The position numbers and the translations under genes were made by a program. Shown here one piece after another: positions 17,053-26,098 of a DNA stretch of 64,000 nucleotides (within the stretch, counting starts at the first letter, position 1; each line of letters begins with the position of its first letter). Origin of the DNA: Planctomycetota bacterium (GTDB lineage: Bacteria > Planctomycetota > Planctomycetia > Pirellulales > UBA7805). The stretch lies in NCBI GenBank assembly GCA_003389215.1, contig QQVP01000055.1, positions 93,438 through 157,437 of the forward strand, read 5' to 3'. The notes below the pieces were generated by a model. That model was not told where the DNA came from, did no database searches, and was given only the letters and a program-made list of their open reading frames with translations.

Positions 17053-18576
17053 ATGAATCCGCACGACACCCGCAAAACCGGTCGCGTCTATCTCGTCGGC
17101 GCCGGACCCGGTGATCCTGGCCTGATCACCAAGCGCGGACTCGAGTGCCTGGCGCAGGCCGACGTCGTGCTCTACGACTACCTGGTCAATCCGCTGCTGT
17201 TGGCCCATGCCCCCGCCACAGCAGAGCGGACTTGCCTGGGCCGACACGGCTCCGACCGCATCGTGCCGCAGCAGGAGATCAACGAGCGCATGCTCCGCGA
17301 TGCCGCCGCGGGGAAGGTTGTCGTACGGCTGAAAGGGGGCGATCCGGCCATCTTTGCCCGCGGGGCCGAAGAGGCCGAGGTGCTGGCGGCCAACGACGTC
17401 CCGTTCGAAGTCGTGCCGGGCATCACCGCGGCCCTGGCCGCTGGTAGCTTCGCCGGCATTCCGGTTACCCATCGGGCCTTTGCCTCAGCGGTGGCGTTCA
17501 TCACCGGACACGGACAGAACGGCGACGAACCGAAGCTCGATTACGCGGCGCTGGCGGAGTTTCCCGGTACGCTCGTGTTCTATATGGGCGTCACCACCTG
17601 CGAGACCTGGACGTCCGCGCTCGTCGAAGCAGGCAAGCCCGCCGACACCCCGGCCGCCATCGTGCGGCGTTGTAGCTGGACCGATCAGGAGACGTTCCCT
17701 TGCACGTTGGGAACCGTCGCTCAGGAAATGAAGAGCCGCAAGTTGCGACCGCCGGTCATCGTCATCGTGGGCGAGGTGTGTGAGCTGCACGGCACCCTCA
17801 GCTGGCTCGAAGAACGTCCGCTCCACGGTCAGACGATTCTGGTCACCCGTCCGCGCGAGCAGGCGGTCACGCTCTGCGAGCGGCTGGCGGAGTTGGGGGC
17901 CGGCTGTCTTCTACAACCGGCCATCTCGATCGAACCGCCCGCGGACTGGGGGCCGGTCGATGCGGCCCTGGCCGAAATCGAGCGATTCGATTGGCTGGTC
18001 TTTTCCAGCGCCAACGGAGTGCGGTTCTTGCTCGAAAGACTGTTGAGCAACCATGGCGATCTACGGCGGCTCGCTTCGGTGCAGCTGGCGGCGATCGGTC
18101 CACGCACGGCCGAAGAGTTGGCCCGTTACCACCTCACGGCCGACCTGGCTCCCACCGAGTATCGCGCCGAGGCCCTGGCCGAGGCGTTGCGAGACCAGGC
18201 GTCCGGCCGGTCCTTCCTGTTGGCGCGGGCCAGTCGTGGTCGTGAGGTGCTCGCCGACGAGCTGACCGCCGCCGGAGCCGACGTGACCCAGGTCGTCGTC
18301 TACGAGAGTCGCGACGTGTCGCAGCCGGAACCGCACCTGGCCGACGCGCTGGCCGGCGGCAAGATCGATTGGATCACCGTCACCAGTTCCGCGATTGCGC
18401 GGTCGTTGGTCGCCCTGTTCGGGGAAGATCTGCGCCGAGCGCGGCTGGCCAGTATCAGCCCCGTCACTTCGGAGACGCTCGATCAACTCGGCTTCGCGCC
18501 CGATGTCGAAGCCCGCGAGTACACCACCGAGGGCGTGGTGGAGGCGATTCTGGCTGCCGCTTCCGACTCGCGGTAA
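17053..18576 (+). CDS. cobA-hemD: Fused uroporphyrinogen-III C-methyltransferase / uroporphyrinogen-III synthase
   Basis: Bifunctional tetrapyrrole enzyme: SAM-dependent methylation of uroporphyrinogen III to precorrin-2 plus closure of hydroxymethylbilane to uroporphyrinogen III. ATG 17053 gives 507 residues. The SUMT domain (1-250) shows VYLVGAGPGDPGLITKRG, VVRLKGGDPAIFARG and PGITAALAAGSFAGIPVTHR. The HemD domain (about 258-500) starts GQTILVTRPREQAVTLCERL and has FSSANGVRFLLE, AIGPRTAEEL and ITVTSSAIARSLV. Such fusions are common in planctomycetes and Firmicutes. The frame is open far upstream across the antisense TPR gene; that part is not coding. Confidence 0.94.
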   Translation: MNPHDTRKTGRVYLVGAGPGDPGLITKRGLECLAQADVVLYDYLVNPLLLAHAPATAERTCLGRHGSDRIVPQQEINERMLRDAAAGKVVVRLKGGDPAIFARGAEEAEVLAANDVPFEVVPGITAALAAGSFAGIPVTHRAFASAVAFITGHGQNGDEPKLDYAALAEFPGTLVFYMGVTTCETWTSALVEAGKPADTPAAIVRRCSWTDQETFPCTLGTVAQEMKSRKLRPPVIVIVGEVCELHGTLSWLEERPLHGQTILVTRPREQAVTLCERLAELGAGCLLQPAISIEPPADWGPVDAALAEIERFDWLVFSSANGVRFLLERLLSNHGDLRRLASVQLAAIGPRTAEELARYHLTADLAPTEYRAEALAEALRDQASGRSFLLARASRGREVLADELTAAGADVTQVVVYESRDVSQPEPHLADALAGGKIDWITVTSSAIARSLVALFGEDLRRARLASISPVTSETLDQLGFAPDVEAREYTTEGVVEAILAAASDSR

Positions 18577-18634
18577 TTTCCCGTCAGCTTCAGATGCCGC
18601 TGGCCGTCACGTTGCCCGAACAACTCCGCATGCC

Positions 18635-19114
18635 ATGACAACTCCGCCCGACAAAGCCGGTCGCCTGGCCGGCATCGATTTTGGCACGGTGCGCATCGGC
18701 GTCGCGGTTACCGACCCGCAGCGGACTTTGGCCAGCCCGCACGACAACTACCAGCGTCGCAGTGCGGGGGCCGATGCCGACTACTTCCGCGCCCTGGCGG
18801 AGAACGAGCGAATCGCCAAGTTTGTCGTGGGCTTGCCCGTGCATCTCGACGGCCGCGAGAGTCAGAAGTCGCAGGAAGCCCGCGAGTTTGGCCAGTGGCT
18901 CAAAGACGTGACCGGCCGCCCTGTCGAGTTCTTCGACGAGCGCTTTACGACCAGCGAAGCGGAACAACTGCTGGGCGGGGCCAGCTTGACGAAGAAACAG
19001 CGGAAGGCCCGCCTCGACAAGCTGGCGGCCCAGATCATGCTCTCCGCCTATCTCGAGTCAGGCGGGGGCGGCGGTTCATCGCCCGCTCCGCTCGATGACG
19101 TCCACGGTACTTAG
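18635..19114 (+). CDS. ruvX: YqgF/RuvX-type putative Holliday junction resolvase
   Basis: RNase H-fold nuclease implicated in 16S rRNA 5' processing and possibly Holliday-junction resolution. ATG 18635 gives 159 residues, normal for the family. The conserved blocks AGIDFGTVRIGVAVTDP, FVVGLPVHLDGRES, VEFFDERFTTSEAE and DKLAAQIMLSAYLE carry the acidic active-site residues. It follows cobA-hemD by 58 bases and precedes the epimerase gene by 6 bases. Confidence 0.93.
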   Translation: MTTPPDKAGRLAGIDFGTVRIGVAVTDPQRTLASPHDNYQRRSAGADADYFRALAENERIAKFVVGLPVHLDGRESQKSQEAREFGQWLKDVTGRPVEFFDERFTTSEAEQLLGGASLTKKQRKARLDKLAAQIMLSAYLESGGGGGSSPAPLDDVHGT

Positions 19115-19120
19115 GAAGCC

Positions 19121-19993
19121 ATGAGCAAGCTCATCTTTGGCTGCGGTTACTTGGGCAAGCGTGTGGCCGCGCGTTATGTCGCACAAGCGGACACCGTCTA
19201 CGCCGTCACGCGTAGCGCGGCGCGCGCGGCCGAACTCGAAGCCGCCGGACTGCTGCCCGTGGTGGCTGACATAACCCGTCGCGAGACGCTGGCCTCGCTG
19301 CCCGAGGTGGAAACCGTGATCGTGGCAGTCGGCTTCGATCGCAGCACGGGACTCTCGATCCACCAGACCTATGTCGCGGGGATGGAAAACGTTCTCGCGG
19401 CGTTGCCGACCACCGTGACACGGGTCATCTACATCAGCTCGACGGGTGTTTACGGCCAGGGCGACGGGAGCGTCGTCGATGAAGACTCGCCGACCCAGCC
19501 CACGCGTGCGGGTGGCCGGGCCTGTCTGGCGGCCGAGGAACTTTTGGCGAGGTACCTGCTCGGCCGTGGCGCGGTCGTGCTGCGACTGGCCGGCATCTAC
19601 GGACCGGGCCGACTTCCACGCTCCGCCCAGCTGATCGATCGAGAACCGCTCCCGGTCGATCCCGAGACCTACCTGAATCTCATCCACGTCGACGACGCCG
19701 CGGAGGCCGTCTTGGCGGCCGATCGCCTCGATCCGGCAGCGGCGCTGCGACGTTTCTGCATCAGCGACGGGCATCCCATCTTGCGTGGCGACTACTTCGC
19801 CGAACTCGCACGACAGCTCGACACACCCCTGCCCGTTTTCGAGCCCGACGCGGCCGCTGCTGGCGGCGAACCGCGACGAGGCTCGGGGAGCAAACGCGTT
19901 TCCAATGCGCGGATGCTGGCCGAACTCGACTTCACCCTCACGTATCCAACCTGGCGCGAGGGTCTGGCCGCCTCGCTCGCCGCTGCTGGATGA
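19121..19993 (+). CDS. NAD-dependent epimerase/dehydratase family protein (YeeZ-like)
   Basis: Extended SDR-type Rossmann protein of 290 residues. The nucleotide loop is GCGYLGKRVAARY at residues 7-19. VIYISSTGVYGQGDG, NLIHVDDAAEAVLAAD and RLAGIYGPGR are typical of the family. The usual catalytic YxxxK is not present: the expected place reads GGRACLAAEELLARY. It may be a binding or atypical enzyme. The spacing of 6 bases after ruvX suggests one transcript. Confidence 0.82.
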   Translation: MSKLIFGCGYLGKRVAARYVAQADTVYAVTRSAARAAELEAAGLLPVVADITRRETLASLPEVETVIVAVGFDRSTGLSIHQTYVAGMENVLAALPTTVTRVIYISSTGVYGQGDGSVVDEDSPTQPTRAGGRACLAAEELLARYLLGRGAVVLRLAGIYGPGRLPRSAQLIDREPLPVDPETYLNLIHVDDAAEAVLAADRLDPAAALRRFCISDGHPILRGDYFAELARQLDTPLPVFEPDAAAAGGEPRRGSGSKRVSNARMLAELDFTLTYPTWREGLAASLAAAG

Positions 19994-20009
19994 GCAAAAT
20001 CCGGTCCGG

Positions 20010-20038
20010 TTGCCGGTGTTCTAGGTCCGCTTTACAAT
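20010..20038 (+). promoter_or_regulatory. Sigma-70-like promoter ahead of the MBL-fold gene
   Basis: TTGCCG (20010-20015), 17 bases, then TACAAT (20033-20038). It lies about 60 bases before the ATG at 20100, in the only gap between the two genes. Confidence 0.5.
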
Positions 20039-20099
20039 CCCTAAGCGTAGATCGATCACTGAACTCGATCGCCGTACGTCGACGAACCGGATCGCGAAA

Positions 20100-20882
20100 A
20101 TGCTCGAACGCAAGCCGCTGTTTCCCCACGTCATCGAATTGAACCACGCTGCCGGCCGACGCATCGGTTGCAGCGTTTACCTCGTATTCGACGGTCCCGA
20201 TTGGCTGCTCATCGACATCGGCTACGACGAGTCGGTCGATGAGATCATCGAATTGATCCGCCAGCTCGACTTCCGACTGCAGGGTTGCCAGACCCTGATC
20301 GCCACGCACGCCGATGCCGACCACATTCAGGGCATGGCCCGGGCAAAGTCGATCCTCAAGGCCCCCATCACCGGCCATCCCGCGGCAGCCGAACCGCTGG
20401 CCAAAGGCGATCGCATTCTTACTTTCGCCGAGATCGCGGCGCAGGGCATCCACCTGGAGATGCCGCCGTTCAAGCTCGACAGTCTGGTCAACGACGGCGA
20501 CGTGATCGAATTGGGTAGCCTCAAGATCGAAGTCTGGCACACCCCGGGTCACACCGACAGCCAGCTCTCGTTCCGTCTGGGCAACTTGCTCTTCTCGGGC
20601 GACAACATCTACCGCGATGGCTGCGTCGGGGCAATCGACGCGCATCACGGCAGCGACATCGGCGACTTCCTCAGCTCGCTGCGGCGGATCCGCGAGAGCG
20701 ACGTCGAATGGCTCTTGCCCAGCCATGGCCCGGTGTTTCGCAAGGACGACGCGGTGCTCGACAGCACGATCGCGCGTCTCGAGGGCTATCGCAACATGGC
20801 CGACTTCGGCACCTGCGCCACCGGCTGGCCGCTCATGGAAGAGTGGGATCGCGAGTTGGCCCAGCAGAAGATGCCCTGCTAG
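20100..20882 (+). CDS. MBL-fold metallo-hydrolase with HADADH motif
   Basis: A 260-residue metallo-beta-lactamase-fold protein of unknown substrate. The metal motif is HADADH at residues 70-75, where the family consensus HxHxDH has Asp instead of the second His. Later ligands are present in [19 protein letters not shown] and PSHGPV. The altered ligand set could mean a different metal or a degenerate second metal site. A sigma-70-like promoter precedes it, so it is probably monocistronic. Confidence 0.85.
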   Translation: MLERKPLFPHVIELNHAAGRRIGCSVYLVFDGPDWLLIDIGYDESVDEIIELIRQLDFRLQGCQTLIATHADADHIQGMARAKSILKAPITGHPAAAEPLAKGDRILTFAEIAAQGIHLEMPPFKLDSLVNDGDVIELGSLKIEVWHTPGHTDSQLSFRLGNLLFSGDNIYRDGCVGAIDAHHGSDIGDFLSSLRRIRESDVEWLLPSHGPVFRKDDAVLDSTIARLEGYRNMADFGTCATGWPLMEEWDRELAQQKMPC

Positions 20883-21082
20883 CAGGCTCCCACCGCAGCG
20901 AATCTCGCCGGTCACCGAGGCAGAGTTGCGCGATTATGCCGCCTGGTCGGGATATTCGCTTAATATCGATTACCGACTCTGCCGATGCCTATCACAGACC
21001 AAAACGGTTGCCAATGGCGCTGCGGGTGCAGCGCCGCGCCAGTTGCCCGGGAACCGCGGTCGTTGAGGGAGGGCTTCTACCG

Positions 21083-21409
21083 ATGAGTCGCGGAACCTTG
21101 CTGGCCCTGGCGATGGTGGCCGGCTGCCTGCTGTTTGCCACCGCGGAAGAAGCCCTTGCCCAGCGCGCCTATGGGCGAGCCTGGGGCCAGACCTATCGCA
21201 CCCAGGACTGGGAGCGCTACTACCACTACCCGTACGTCTACTATCCCCAGAACTTCTGGGGCAGCGAGTACTTCCGCAGTTCCGACAACATGTACTATCG
21301 CTATCCGCCCGAGATGCGCATCCCGGTCTACAACCGCCAGTGGCACAATCCCTATCCCGAAGGACGCAAATACCACAGCGGACACCACTTCATACTCGAC
21401 ACATTCTAG
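21083..21409 (+). CDS. Small secreted Tyr-rich protein (conserved in planctomycetes)
   Basis: A 108-residue protein with a clear signal peptide (MSRGTLLALAMVAGCLLFAT, cleavage after LAQ or nearby) preceded by GAGGGAGG at about 21065-21072. The mature part is very rich in aromatics: QTYRTQDWERYYHYPYVYYP, QNFWGSEYFRSSDNMYYRYP and NRQWHNPYPEGRKYH. Similar planctomycete proteins have been labelled calmodulin-binding, a name I would not rely on. It is probably periplasmic or envelope-bound; its function is unknown. A strong terminator-like hairpin follows. Confidence 0.75.
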   Translation: MSRGTLLALAMVAGCLLFATAEEALAQRAYGRAWGQTYRTQDWERYYHYPYVYYPQNFWGSEYFRSSDNMYYRYPPEMRIPVYNRQWHNPYPEGRKYHSGHHFILDTF

Positions 21410-21512
21410 AGCGGAAATGTTTCTAGCACGGTTGGAGCGTCGGGCCTTGGCGCTGGGGGGTACCTTGGCCCGAACTTATCCTCGCGATAACTGACCTGTG
21501 CTGACATGCTCG

Positions 21513-21568
21513 ACCACGACGGCCGCGTATCTTCTGCCAATGAACGCAGCCGTCGTGGTGCTTTTTTT
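21513..21568 (+). terminator. Rho-independent terminator with a long loop
   Basis: ACCACGACGGC (21513-21523) pairs perfectly with GCCGTCGTGGT (21549-21559) over 11 bp with a 25-nt loop. CTTTTTTT follows directly. It lies about 100 bases after the small secreted protein gene. Confidence 0.75.
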
Positions 21569-21632
21569 GCGCTGAGGTCGCGCGGCCGCCGATGTCGCGG
21601 CCACCGTTGGGGTCCGCGGAGCCCGCGTCGCG

Positions 21633-22850
21633 TCAGACCGAGTAGGTCGCGGCTAGCTCGTAGTAGATCTCGCTGGCCCGTTCGACCTCGGCCAGCTCGA
21701 CCCACTCGTCCTTCGTGTGAGCCTGCTCGATCGACCCAGGTCCGAAAACGACCGTCGGCAGGCCTCCCCGGGCCAGGATGGCCGCGTCGGTGCCGTAGGG
21801 CACGCCCACATTGTCGCCACGCGCCCCGTGCCGCCGGGCCAGCTCGCCGAGCCGCGCGGCAAGCTCCGCGTTCTCAGTACTCTCGAGGCCCGGCGAGAGA
21901 ATCGTCGGCGCATCGCCTGCGACCGCTTCGGGTCCGACTTGGGCCGACACATAGTCCATCGCGTGACGCTGCGCCGCCTCGGGCGACTCGCCCGGCAAGA
22001 GCCGGCGATCGATGGCGACCGTACACCCGTCGGGCACCGTGTTGACGCTGGTGCCACCGTGGATCGTCCCCACACTCAAGCTGGGACGACCACAAAGCGG
22101 ATCTTCACCCAGGCTCGCGACGACCTCGTCGGCATAGCGTGCGAAGGCCGACAGCACCGGGGCCATCTTGTAGATCGCATTCTCGCCGTCCTGCGGCCGC
22201 GAGCTATGAACGGCCCGACCGCGCGTGTGGCAATTCCAGCGGACCACGCCTTTGTGCGCCACGACAACATCGAGATCGGTCGGCTCGGCCACCACACAGG
22301 CGGCGGGCCGGCGCGGAAAGATGTCGCGAAACTCGTCGATCTCCCGCCAGCAGCCACTCAAGGCACTCGCCCCGCTGAAACCGTGCTCTTCGTTCACGGT
22401 CAAGGCGAGCACCACGTTCGCGCAACCCGCCGGCTGCTCGCGGGCGAGCCGCGCGAGGGCCGTCAACATGGCGGCCATCCCCCCTTTGACGTCGCAGGCA
22501 CCACGTCCGTAGAGACGACCATCCCACACTTCGGCCGCGAACGGCTCGATCGTCATGCCCTCGACCGGAACCGTATCCTGGTGCACTTCCCACAACAGCA
22601 AAGGACGTTCTTTCGGCGACTCGTCCCCGGCATCGAAACGCGCCAGCAGATTCTCGCGGCGACGCCCGTCGGGCAGCTCTTCGACCAGCTGCCTTCCAAT
22701 CAGGATGCCGCGCTCGCGGAGCCACTCGGCCAGGAAGTCAGTCAGCCGGCATTCGTAGAGCAGGTCGCTGTCGGCCGCCGCCAGCCCCATGGGGTTGACG
22801 CTCGGAATCCGCACGAGCTTCGCCAACAATTCGACCAGGTCCGAGTTCAT
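21633..22850 (-). CDS. M20-family metallopeptidase (ArgE/DapE-like deacylase)
   Basis: Dinuclear zinc amidohydrolase acting on an acylated amino acid or peptide. The start at 22850 gives [20 protein letters not shown] and 405 residues. Metal and catalytic residues are in [11 protein letters not shown] (His90), [15 protein letters not shown] (Asp120) and [11 protein letters not shown] (catalytic Glu154, ligand Glu155). The dimerisation lid domain follows, and [17 protein letters not shown] holds the last ligand His. It resembles acetylornithine deacetylase or succinyl-diaminopimelate desuccinylase, but substrate cannot be told from sequence. It is divergent from mnmG, 107 bases away. Confidence 0.88.
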   Translation of the reverse strand: MNSDLVELLAKLVRIPSVNPMGLAAADSDLLYECRLTDFLAEWLRERGILIGRQLVEELPDGRRRENLLARFDAGDESPKERPLLLWEVHQDTVPVEGMTIEPFAAEVWDGRLYGRGACDVKGGMAAMLTALARLAREQPAGCANVVLALTVNEEHGFSGASALSGCWREIDEFRDIFPRRPAACVVAEPTDLDVVVAHKGVVRWNCHTRGRAVHSSRPQDGENAIYKMAPVLSAFARYADEVVASLGEDPLCGRPSLSVGTIHGGTSVNTVPDGCTVAIDRRLLPGESPEAAQRHAMDYVSAQVGPEAVAGDAPTILSPGLESTENAELAARLGELARRHGARGDNVGVPYGTDAAILARGGLPTVVFGPGSIEQAHTKDEWVELAEVERASEIYYELAATYSV

Positions 22851-22957
22851 GCCAATCTCGCTCGCGTATCGCGCTGATCTGCAGGACGTCTCGCGGGACG
22901 TCTTCACCCGGCAACCGCGCTTTTGTGGTGCCCCGGCCACACGCTATTATGCAAGCT

Positions 22958-24820
22958 ATGTCGAACCGAGGCTACGAATACGATGTCCTGGTTGTCGGGG
23001 CGGGTCACGCCGGCACCGAAGCGACGCTCGCCGCCGCGCGGGCTGGGGCACGGACCGCGCTGCTGACGACCAACCTCGACACCGTCGCGCAGATGAGCTG
23101 CAACCCGGCCATCGGCGGCGTCGGCAAGGGACAGATCGTTCGCGAAGTCGATGCCCTCGGCGGCATCATGGGCCAGGCAATCGACGCCACCGGAATTCAG
23201 TTCCGGCTGCTCAATCGACGCAAGGGGCCGGCCATGCACAGCCCCCGCGCCCAGGCCGACAAGAAGGCCTATCAGCAGTTCGTCAAGCATGCGGTCGAGT
23301 GCCACGCCAACGTCGATCTGCGTCAGGAGATCGTCGAAGACCTGCTGACCGAGCCGCTGATCGACTCGTCGACATCCGCCGCCGATTCGAAGCCGCGAAT
23401 CATCGGCGTCCGTTGCCGGGGCGACGTCGTTTACCGTGCCGCGGCGGTCGTGCTCACGACGGGGACGTTCCTACAGGCCATCATGCACACGGGCGAGGCC
23501 ACCACGCCCGGCGGACGAGGTGGCGAGGGGACCACCGCGGGCATCAGCGGAGCACTCGCTCGACTAGGTTTCCGCATCGAGCGGTTCAAGACCGGCACCC
23601 CGCCACGACTCAACGCCCGCACGATCGACTTCGCTCGCACCGAGTTGCAACCGGGCGACGACGAGCCGCAGCCGTTCTCGTTCCTCACCGACCGTCTCGA
23701 AGTCGATCAGCTGCCCTGCCACATCACGCACACGAACCAGCAGGTCCACGACCTGATCCGCGCCAACCTCGCTCGTGCGCCGATGTATTCGGGCCGCATC
23801 GAGAGCACGGGACCGCGCTATTGTCCGTCGATCGAAGACAAGGTTGTTCGCTTTGCCGACAAGGATGGCCATCAACTCTTCCTCGAACCCGAGGGACGCG
23901 CGACGCAAGAAGTCTACGTGAACGGCATCTCCACGAGCCTACCGCGTGACGTGCAAGACGCCATGCTGCGGTCTATCCCGGGACTCGAGCAGGCCCAGAT
24001 CATGCGCTACGGCTACGCCGTCGAGTACGACTATTGCCCGCCCGACCAACTCGATGTGTCGCTACAGACGAAGCGCGTGGCCGGGCTCTACTTCGCAGGC
24101 CAGATCAACGGCACAACCGGCTACGAAGAGGCCGCCGCCCAGGGACTGCTAGCCGGGGCCAACGCGGCGCTGGCGGTCGCCGGCCGGGAACCGCTGGTGC
24201 TGTCACGCGACCAGGCATACATCGGCGTCCTGATCGACGACCTGGTCACCTGTGGCGTCGACGAGCCGTATCGCATGTTTACCAGTCGAGCCGAGTTTCG
24301 CCTGCTTCTGCGACACGACAACGCCGATCGACGGCTCACGCCGCTGGCGCACGCATATGGCCTTGTAAGCCAGCAACGACTGACCCGCGTCCGCGATAAG
24401 GAGAAGCGGATCGCCGCTTGCTTGGAGCGGCTCGACGCGGAACGCACGGACAACGTCAGCCTGACCAAGTTCCTCCGCCGTAGCGAGGTCGAGTGGGCCG
24501 ACGTTTGCCGCCTGCAGCCGGAACTGGCGAGACTGCCGGAGGATGTGGCCGGGCAGGTGGTCAGCGACGTAAAATACGCCGGCTACGTCGAGCGGCAGGC
24601 GGCCGAAGTCGCCCGCCAGCGGCGGCTCTCCGACAAGCGAATCCCGGCGGCCTTCGATTACGAGCGGATCAAGCCGCTGCGTCAGGAGGCGAAGGAAAAG
24701 CTGGCTCGCGTCCGCCCTCGCGATCTCTCCCAGGCCAGCCGCATCAGCGGGATCACGCCGGCCGACATGGCCCTGCTCTTGGTGCATCTCGACCAGCCGC
24801 CGAAGCAACCGCGCGACTAG
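22958..24820 (+). CDS. mnmG: tRNA uridine 5-carboxymethylaminomethyl modification enzyme MnmG
   Basis: FAD protein that, with MnmE, modifies U34 of wobble-position tRNAs. ATG 22958 gives 620 residues with [20 protein letters not shown] (FAD loop at 14-19), [28 protein letters not shown] and [12 protein letters not shown]. The central [18 protein letters not shown] and the C-terminal [20 protein letters not shown] and [17 protein letters not shown] are all typical. mnmE is not in the window. Its stop codon TAG lies inside the left end of the MITE-like element that follows. Confidence 0.97.
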   Translation: MSNRGYEYDVLVVGAGHAGTEATLAAARAGARTALLTTNLDTVAQMSCNPAIGGVGKGQIVREVDALGGIMGQAIDATGIQFRLLNRRKGPAMHSPRAQADKKAYQQFVKHAVECHANVDLRQEIVEDLLTEPLIDSSTSAADSKPRIIGVRCRGDVVYRAAAVVLTTGTFLQAIMHTGEATTPGGRGGEGTTAGISGALARLGFRIERFKTGTPPRLNARTIDFARTELQPGDDEPQPFSFLTDRLEVDQLPCHITHTNQQVHDLIRANLARAPMYSGRIESTGPRYCPSIEDKVVRFADKDGHQLFLEPEGRATQEVYVNGISTSLPRDVQDAMLRSIPGLEQAQIMRYGYAVEYDYCPPDQLDVSLQTKRVAGLYFAGQINGTTGYEEAAAQGLLAGANAALAVAGREPLVLSRDQAYIGVLIDDLVTCGVDEPYRMFTSRAEFRLLLRHDNADRRLTPLAHAYGLVSQQRLTRVRDKEKRIAACLERLDAERTDNVSLTKFLRRSEVEWADVCRLQPELARLPEDVAGQVVSDVKYAGYVERQAAEVARQRRLSDKRIPAAFDYERIKPLRQEAKEKLARVRPRDLSQASRISGITPADMALLLVHLDQPPKQPRD

Positions 24821-24977
24821 AGCGTGTTTAGGATAGGTGTCGCGTCATTGGCGTGGGCGAGGCAAGTTTGGCCACCAGACCGAAGCCGACGAATTGGTAA
24901 ATTCGTCGATACAGGTCGACGTCGCCAAGCACAGCCGCAGCTAGCCAAGACGCTAGAGATAAACTAAACGCGCTCTG
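24819..24977. mobile_element. MITE-like 159-bp element with imperfect terminal inverted repeats
   Basis: The left end AGAGCGTGTTTAG (24819-24831) and the right end CTAAACGCGCTCT (24965-24977) are inverted repeats with 12 of 13 matches. A weaker inner match follows, GCGTCATTGGC on the left against GCGTCTTGGC on the complement of the right side. The inside encodes no transposase. No clear target duplication is visible. It abuts the mnmG stop codon. It may be a non-autonomous transposon relic or a large stem-forming repeat. Confidence 0.6.
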
Positions 24978-25198
24978 CGGACGCTTCGACCCGCACGGTG
25001 GGCGTGTGCGACGCGGCGCCTCCTTGCACACCAACACGGGTTCCCCCCGCGCGGCCGGAAGAGCGACTGCGCGGGAAAGACAACCAATTCTCGCATGTCA
25101 TTACGTGGATGAATTAACCGGTCATTCGACTCAGAAAAGTTCCCGCTAGCGTTCTATAAATCCAAGGTAATGAATCATTTAGGTCAACGAGATTCATG

Positions 25199-25226
25199 TT
25201 GACCCATTTTGGAAGATAGCTATAAT
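25199..25226 (+). promoter_or_regulatory. Strong sigma-70 promoter upstream of the response regulator
   Basis: TTGACC (25199-25204), 16 bases, then a perfect TATAAT (25221-25226), in an AT-rich stretch unlike the surrounding GC-rich DNA. Transcription would begin near 25233, leaving a 5' leader of about 226 nt. Apart from this, the MITE-like element and the leader, the 638-base gap shows nothing. Confidence 0.7.
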
Positions 25227-25458
25227 CTCGCCTACATGGCAACGTTGGCAAGCAAGGGAACGCCAACGAATGACGCACGTTTCGCAATTTGAAGCGTTCG
25301 TCTACGGAACTGTTTGTAGACGCAGAGTGCTAACGCGCTAGAATTCATCTAGCGGAACATGGAGGACTAGGTACCCTCGGTGCTCCTGTCAAAGAGCCCA
25401 ATTCTGAGGGTGCCGATTGTCTGGCTTTTCCCCTCGGCCAGGAAGGTGGTTAGCAAGA

Positions 25459-26040
25459 ATGAAGACGGTGTTTACAACCGGAGAAGCGGCGAAAATCTGC
25501 AAGGTCTCGCAGCAGACGATCATCCGCTGTTTCGATTCGGGACAACTCAAGGGATTTCGGGTGCCCGGCAGCCGCTTTCGCCGCATTCCGCGCGACCAGC
25601 TCTTCGCGTTCATGCGTGAGAACGGCATCCCCACCGATGCCCTGGAGAGCGGCAAACGAAAGATCCTGGTCGTCGACGACGACGAAGAGCTCGTCGAGCT
25701 GATCTCCGACGTCTTGGAGCGGGACGGCCGCTTCGAGGTAAAGACCGTCAATAACGGCTTCGGCGCCGGCATGATGGTCAAGGAATACCAGCCCGATCTG
25801 GTCGTGCTCGACGTGATGCTGCCGGATATCAACGGCAAAGAAGTTTGCCAGCGAGTCCGCAGCGATAGCACGATGGACGGCGTACGCATCATCTGCATCT
25901 CCGGCATGGTCGAAGAGGACAAGGTCCAGGACCTCAAGGATGCCGGGGCCAACGACTTCATGCGGAAGCCTTTTGAGGTCGACCAGTTGGTCGATCGCAT
26001 CTGCCAACTGCTCGATATCGAGACGGCCGCCGCGACCTAG
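25459..26040 (+). CDS. Response regulator with N-terminal excisionase-type HTH
   Basis: A 193-residue regulator with unusual order: an N-terminal MerR/excisionase-like helix-turn-helix (residues 3-55, FTTGEAAKICKVSQQTIIRC) and a C-terminal receiver (about 66-188). The receiver has the acidic pocket Asp73-75, phospho-acceptor Asp118 (VVLDVMLPD), Ser148 in the Thr/Ser position and Lys170 (MRKPF). ATG 25459 follows an AGGAAGG stretch. The histidine kinase gene starts 58 bases later on the same strand, so the two form a two-component pair. DNA targets are unknown. Confidence 0.88.
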   Translation: MKTVFTTGEAAKICKVSQQTIIRCFDSGQLKGFRVPGSRFRRIPRDQLFAFMRENGIPTDALESGKRKILVVDDDEELVELISDVLERDGRFEVKTVNNGFGAGMMVKEYQPDLVVLDVMLPDINGKEVCQRVRSDSTMDGVRIICISGMVEEDKVQDLKDAGANDFMRKPFEVDQLVDRICQLLDIETAAAT

Positions 26041-26098
26041 TGGCCGTCCGGGCCGAGCCGGCCGCACCAAAGTGGCGTAAGGTTCGAGGGAGTTCACC

